A stretch of DNA of 64,000 bases from an uncultured Prochlorococcus sp. (GTDB lineage Bacteria > Cyanobacteriota > Cyanobacteriia > PCC-6307 > Cyanobiaceae). Positions 60,317 through 64,000 of this stretch are shown in pieces. A model generated the notes under the pieces. That model ran no database searches. It was given only the letters and a program-made list of their open reading frames with translations, and had not been told where the DNA came from. The translations under genes were made by a program, and so were the position numbers. The stretch's first letter is position 1, and each line of letters opens with the position of its first letter. The stretch lies in NCBI GenBank assembly GCA_902538225.1, contig CACBEF010000001.1:62001-126000 (forward strand). The letters are read 5' to 3'.

Positions 60317-61807
60317 TTAGAAATCTAATTTCAGTTCGTATTGCTTTTCCTTGGAAACAATTTTTTTATTATTTATATTTTTTCTAAGCCTTTTTCTAGA
60401 GCCATGCTTTAAATAAATTTCTTTTGAAATATCCCAATATCCTTCCTTTTTAGTAATTTCCTGAATTTTCTTCTTTGCAGTTTTAGTGCTATTTGGGATG
60501 TCAATTATTGGTCTTATGTAATTAATTTGTTCATATTCTTCTTGATTAAATCTAGATAATAGCCATGGTTCATGAATGAAATTAAGTGATATATCCTTTA
60601 ATTCTGGTATCCATTTTTTTATAAATTTTCCTTGAGGATCATGATCTTTTCCCTGCTTAATAGGATTATAAATTCTATTGGTATTTATAGACGTAGTTCC
60701 AGATTGCATTTGGCATTGGTTCCAATGTATTCCCGGCTCATAATCTACAAATTTATTTGCTAATTCAGAACCTGAATCTTGCCATGGTAGCCATAAATTA
60801 TAGCTAGCAAAAGACATTAACATCGCTCGCATCCTAAAGTTAATCCATCCATTGAAATTTAATGAACGCATACATGCATCTATAAAAGGAAAGCCCGTAT
60901 TACCTGAACTCCATGAATAAAGTAATTCGTTATTTTTTTCTCTAATATTTTTAAAAAAAGGATGGTATTCCCTATACTCTAGTTCTGGTTCACTTTCAAG
61001 TTTCTGAATAAAATGACAATGCCAAGTTAATCTGCTTTTTAACATCATAGAATTATTGTTTTTTGATATATTTGCCTTATTAAAAATTTCTTTTAATGAA
61101 ATGCATCCCCAACAAATATATGGAGATAGTCTTGTACAACTGTCAAATGATTTTTCTGGGCTAGATATATCTTTTGAATAAGAATCTAATTTATTACTAA
61201 AGAAGTATTGCATTCTCTCTAGACCTTTCTTTCTTCCACCTAGCATTCTTCCTGGACAAGTTTCTTTTTTAAAGTTAAAAATTTCGTCTGAGGGTATTTC
61301 TCCAATATTAAAGTTAATAGAATTAATTCTTAATGGAGCTTTAAGTAAGTTTTTTTCGGAATTTTTTTGCCACTTTTTAGACCAATCATTCCTATCAAAA
61401 TTTCCTCTGAAAACTGAAAATTGTAGAAATTCCTTCCAAATAATATTTTTTCTTAAAGCCCATTCTCTTACTTTTTGATCTCTTTTATAAGTAAGCCAAT
61501 CTCCGGTTTCTTGATGGCTATACATACCTTTGATTTTAAATTTTGAACTAATTTCATCAAAAATATTAATAACATTTCCAGTTCTAATAATTAATGGTTG
61601 TCCTATCTCAGCAAGTGCATTCCTTAAATCTATTAAACTTTCTTTGCAAAATTGCCATTGTCTATGTGAATGAGTATTTTGGCTCCAAATATCTACCTCA
61701 ATAATGTAAATAGGTAAAATATCAAAATCTTTTATAGCCGCACAAAGAGCTTCGTTATCATGAATTCTTAAATCTTTCTTAAACCATAAGATATTTATTT
61801 CTTTCAT
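60317..61807 (-). CDS. DNA photolyase/cryptochrome-family protein
   Basis: This is 496 aa. An N-terminal photolyase alpha/beta domain (NILWFKKDLRIHDNEALCAA) is followed by the helical FAD-binding domain: SGNTGFPFIDACMRSLNFNGW, INFRMRAMLMSFASYNLWLPW and QCQMQSGTTSINTNRIYNP. In this last block the usual class I photolyase [20 protein letters not shown] is replaced by QMQSGTT-type residues, a variant seen in a separate bacterial photolyase-like branch. It may repair UV dimers or act as a light sensor; sequence alone cannot decide. It is divergent from tenA (88-base gap). Confidence 0.85.
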   Translation of the reverse strand: MKEINILWFKKDLRIHDNEALCAAIKDFDILPIYIIEVDIWSQNTHSHRQWQFCKESLIDLRNALAEIGQPLIIRTGNVINIFDEISSKFKIKGMYSHQETGDWLTYKRDQKVREWALRKNIIWKEFLQFSVFRGNFDRNDWSKKWQKNSEKNLLKAPLRINSINFNIGEIPSDEIFNFKKETCPGRMLGGRKKGLERMQYFFSNKLDSYSKDISSPEKSFDSCTRLSPYICWGCISLKEIFNKANISKNNNSMMLKSRLTWHCHFIQKLESEPELEYREYHPFFKNIREKNNELLYSWSSGNTGFPFIDACMRSLNFNGWINFRMRAMLMSFASYNLWLPWQDSGSELANKFVDYEPGIHWNQCQMQSGTTSINTNRIYNPIKQGKDHDPQGKFIKKWIPELKDISLNFIHEPWLLSRFNQEEYEQINYIRPIIDIPNSTKTAKKKIQEITKKEGYWDISKEIYLKHGSRKRLRKNINNKKIVSKEKQYELKLDF

Positions 61808-61895
61808 AATTTTTTCTTTTAATCCTAGAAAAATAAGATTAAGTTTGTAGGTAAAAAATATAAAAAATTTTAGAATAACTAAAAATCAAAAAAAA

Positions 61896-62519
61896 ATGAA
61901 AATAACAAAAAAACTTTGGGAGGATAATTATAAGATTGCTTTACTAAGTTTAAATACAAAATTTGTTCAAGGTTTAAAGAATGGAAATCTCCCTAAAAAT
62001 ATATTTCAAGAATATTTAGCTCAAGATTATTTCTTTTTAGAGACTTTTGCAAAGGCATATGGTCTTGCAGTTTCTAAATCAAAAGATAAATATTCAATAA
62101 GGAAGTTGAGTGAACTTTTAATGGGAGTTTCTGAGGAGTTAATACTTCATGAAACTTATGCAAAAGAATGGGATATTGATTTATCTAATAACTATATAAA
62201 AAAAGCTACAAAAAATTATACAGATTTCCTTGACGATACTTCCAAAAGACTTAGCTCTCTTGAAATAATGTTTGCAATGACTCCATGCATGCGACTTTAT
62301 TCTTGGATAGGTAAAAGTTTATATAAAGAGGATTTTGACATTAAATATAAAGAATGGATAATTACTTACTCTGATGAGAGCTTTGAAAAGCTAGCAGATT
62401 CACTTGAAAATCTTATTGAGACCAATAAAGAAACATATGATATTGATCAGGCCAAATATTTATACAAGAGAGCTATGGAATTGGAGTTAGATTTTTTTAA
62501 TGCATATTCAGATTTCTGA
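61896..62519 (+). CDS. tenA: TenA-family thiaminase II
   Basis: TenA hydrolyses aminopyrimidine breakdown products of thiamine to hydroxymethylpyrimidine. The fold is all-helical; FQEYLAQDYFFLETFAKAYG and the active-site Cys131 in MTPCMRLYSWIG mark the cysteine-containing TenA_C class. 207 aa is normal. thiD follows after 49 bases, giving a pyrimidine-salvage pair. No TPP riboswitch motif was seen upstream. Confidence 0.9.
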   Translation: MKITKKLWEDNYKIALLSLNTKFVQGLKNGNLPKNIFQEYLAQDYFFLETFAKAYGLAVSKSKDKYSIRKLSELLMGVSEELILHETYAKEWDIDLSNNYIKKATKNYTDFLDDTSKRLSSLEIMFAMTPCMRLYSWIGKSLYKEDFDIKYKEWIITYSDESFEKLADSLENLIETNKETYDIDQAKYLYKRAMELELDFFNAYSDF

Positions 62520-62568
62520 TTAAAATTAAAATTTATTTATAGTACTTTTAAAAACGAGTTAATAAATT

Positions 62569-63348
62569 ATGTATTCTAAAATTGCACTTTCAATAGGCGG
62601 TAGTGACTCCGGGGGTGGAGCAGGTATACAGGCTGACTTGAGAACTTTTATGGCCCTTAAAGTACATGGATGTTCTGTTATTACATGTATTACCGCACAA
62701 AATAGTATAGAGGTTACATGCGTTCAACCAGTAGAGAAAGATACTTTATTAAATCAGTTAGATACTTTATTTGCTGATTTTGGTATTGATGCCTTAAAAA
62801 CTGGAATGTTATTAAATGAAATGATAATTAATGATACTGCTTCAAAATTAAATACATATAAAATAACCAAAATTATTGACCCTGTAATGGTTACAAGAAC
62901 TGGCTCTAAATTACTGGAAGATTCTGCGATTAATGCTTATAAAAAACTCTTATTACCAATTGCGGATTTGGTAACTCCAAATATTTATGAAGCAAATCTA
63001 CTTTCTGGTTTAGAAATAAGGAGTAAAGAAGATATCGAAAATTCCGCAAGAAAAATTATTGGTCTTGGAGCAAAAGCTGTACTTATAAAAGGTGGCGGTT
63101 TAAAAGATATGAAAGGGAAGGATTTTTTTCTTGACTTAAATGGTAGAAAAGAGTGGCTCTTTAATAATTTTATTAATACAAAAAATACTCACGGTAGCGG
63201 TTGTACTTTGAGTGCTGCTATATGTGGTTACAAAGCTTTAGGTTTTGAGTTACTTGATTCCATACAAAAAGCGAAATTATTTGTTGAGAAATCTTTAGAC
63301 AATTCTTATAAAATAGGATCTGGCCCTGGTCCCTTAGGCCATAATTAA
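62569..63348 (+). CDS. thiD: Hydroxymethylpyrimidine (phosphate) kinase
   Basis: ThiD phosphorylates HMP and HMP-P for thiamine synthesis and salvage. Ribokinase-type motifs: [20 protein letters not shown] at the N-terminus, [33 protein letters not shown] and the catalytic loop [13 protein letters not shown]. 259 aa is usual. It follows tenA. Confidence 0.95.
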   Translation: MYSKIALSIGGSDSGGGAGIQADLRTFMALKVHGCSVITCITAQNSIEVTCVQPVEKDTLLNQLDTLFADFGIDALKTGMLLNEMIINDTASKLNTYKITKIIDPVMVTRTGSKLLEDSAINAYKKLLLPIADLVTPNIYEANLLSGLEIRSKEDIENSARKIIGLGAKAVLIKGGGLKDMKGKDFFLDLNGRKEWLFNNFINTKNTHGSGCTLSAAICGYKALGFELLDSIQKAKLFVEKSLDNSYKIGSGPGPLGHN

Positions 63349-63366
63349 TTAATTATAGAAGTGGAG

Positions 63367-63552
63367 TTAAAACCACCATTTTCTGTAAGGCTTTTTTAAA
63401 AATAAAATTTCTTCTGTTTCCCATCCTCCCTCCAACCACTCAAGATGCTCAAGTAATAAAGATTCACTTTCCCTTTTGCTTAATTGCCCAATTCTATTTG
63501 CAATACCATCAAACCTTACTTTCATCAATTCCTCAATCTTGATGTTATTCAT
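63367..63552 (-). CDS. Small soluble protein, unknown
   Basis: This is 61 aa: charged helical start (IKIEELMKVRFDGIANRIGQL) and an aromatic-rich end (LEWLEGGWETEEILFLKKPYRKWWF). It converges on thiD. Unrecognised. Confidence 0.55.
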   Translation of the reverse strand: MNNIKIEELMKVRFDGIANRIGQLSKRESESLLLEHLEWLEGGWETEEILFLKKPYRKWWF

Positions 63553-63734
63553 AGGTTAAATAATAAATTTTTTCTACTCTTACTTGGATAGATTTTCTTG
63601 TCAACTAATTAATATTATTTGTTTACTAGTAGTTCTTAAATATGTATTAAATACAACTTTTTTCAATAGATAGTAATTAAGACTTATTCACATAGATTTA
63701 ATTAAAGACTAATTTACATAAAAATACTTTTACT

Positions 63735-63878
63735 ATGAATAAAGAAGAAACAGCAAAGCAAAAAACTATTTTAAATGTAGGCTATTGTGAAACTACCTCT
63801 GAATGGCTCAATAGAATCATTACTGAACTGGCAGATGAAAATAAAAATTTTGTAGATTTGTCAGTTATTTGTGCTTAA
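63735..63878 (+). CDS. 47-residue soluble microprotein
   Basis: MNKEETAKQKTILNVGYCET then TSEWLNRIITELADENKNFV: charged, with two cysteines. Unrecognised. Confidence 0.5.
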   Translation: MNKEETAKQKTILNVGYCETTSEWLNRIITELADENKNFVDLSVICA

Positions 63879-63960
63879 GTTTTTAGTAAATATATTTTAT
63901 TTTGATTTATTTTCAGATAGTTATTCACTGTAAGAGAAATTTAAAAGATATTTTTGTGAA

Positions 63961-64000
63961 GTGAATCCTGAACAACAAAATATAGAAATAATAAAACAAT
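63961..64000 (+). CDS. Possible start of a gene running off the window
   Basis: A GTG at 63961 opens a frame (VNPEQQNIEIIKQ) that stays open to the window end. Only 13 codons are visible, so this is weak. Confidence 0.25.
   Translation, partial: MNPEQQNIEIIKQ

Noticed and set aside
61808..61895. TPP riboswitch upstream of tenA-thiD
   Set aside because: The spacer to the divergent photolyase gene is only 88 bases and lacks the CTGAGA and GAACCTGA-type conserved cores.

Overview
The window is a stretch of a very AT-rich (about 30 % GC outside the rRNA operon) cyanobacterial chromosome. It almost certainly comes from a high-light-adapted Prochlorococcus. This rests on gene content and protein character: a magnesium chelatase D subunit, psbEFLJ, psbB-psbT, psbM, psaE, petBD, ndhC-K-J, a lone degenerate phycoerythrin beta subunit with an S-type bilin lyase, a short plastoquinol terminal oxidase, Nif11- and DUF1651-type small proteins, and a single-copy-style 16S-Ile-Ala-23S-5S operon. 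No phage genes, insertion sequences or CRISPR arrays were seen.

Layout. 0-9 kb: chlD (5' end cut off), an MCE-type lipid transport pair, a YvcK-like protein, ndhC-K-J, then rubredoxin, ycf48 and psbE-F-L-J, a photosystem II assembly block. 9-18 kb: mtnP, an oxidoreductase-SelD fusion, a tRNA nucleotidyltransferase, a UvrD/PcrA helicase, the lone cpeB facing cpeS, and a DedA/TVP38-like membrane protein. 18-29 kb: tRNA-Phe, an FGGY kinase, metK, ribosomal protein S1, nrdR, psbT-psbB, a 2Fe-2S ferredoxin, psbM, prmC, tsaC, tRNA-Thr and minE-D-C. 29-35 kb: an HD phosphohydrolase, ctpA, petB-petD and a neutral invertase. 35-41 kb: a 0.6-kb leader, the rRNA operon and its terminator.

From 40.7 kb to the end the character changes. 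mutM, psaE, a frame-disrupted LysM protein, an aldehyde dehydrogenase and a GNAT protein come first. From about 45 to 58.5 kb the DNA is packed with very small genes, many encoding one-helix membrane peptides of 29-59 residues. A few recognisable genes lie among them: PTOX, a carotenoid isomerase-like oxidoreductase, TatA, PrxQ, ArfB and a CPBP protease. A structured, terminator-ended candidate non-coding RNA lies at 58.67-58.97 kb. Proline iminopeptidase, a photolyase-family protein, tenA and thiD follow.

Functionally the window joins photosynthetic electron transport (PSII, PSI, cytochrome b6f, NDH-1, PTOX) with translation housekeeping and cofactor salvage (thiamine, selenium, methylthioadenosine). 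The parts least explained by known families are the candidate RNA, the microprotein-rich belt, the divergent Hli-like peptide, the poly-glutamine microprotein and the disrupted LysM gene. All family names come from reading the proteins by eye, without database searches.
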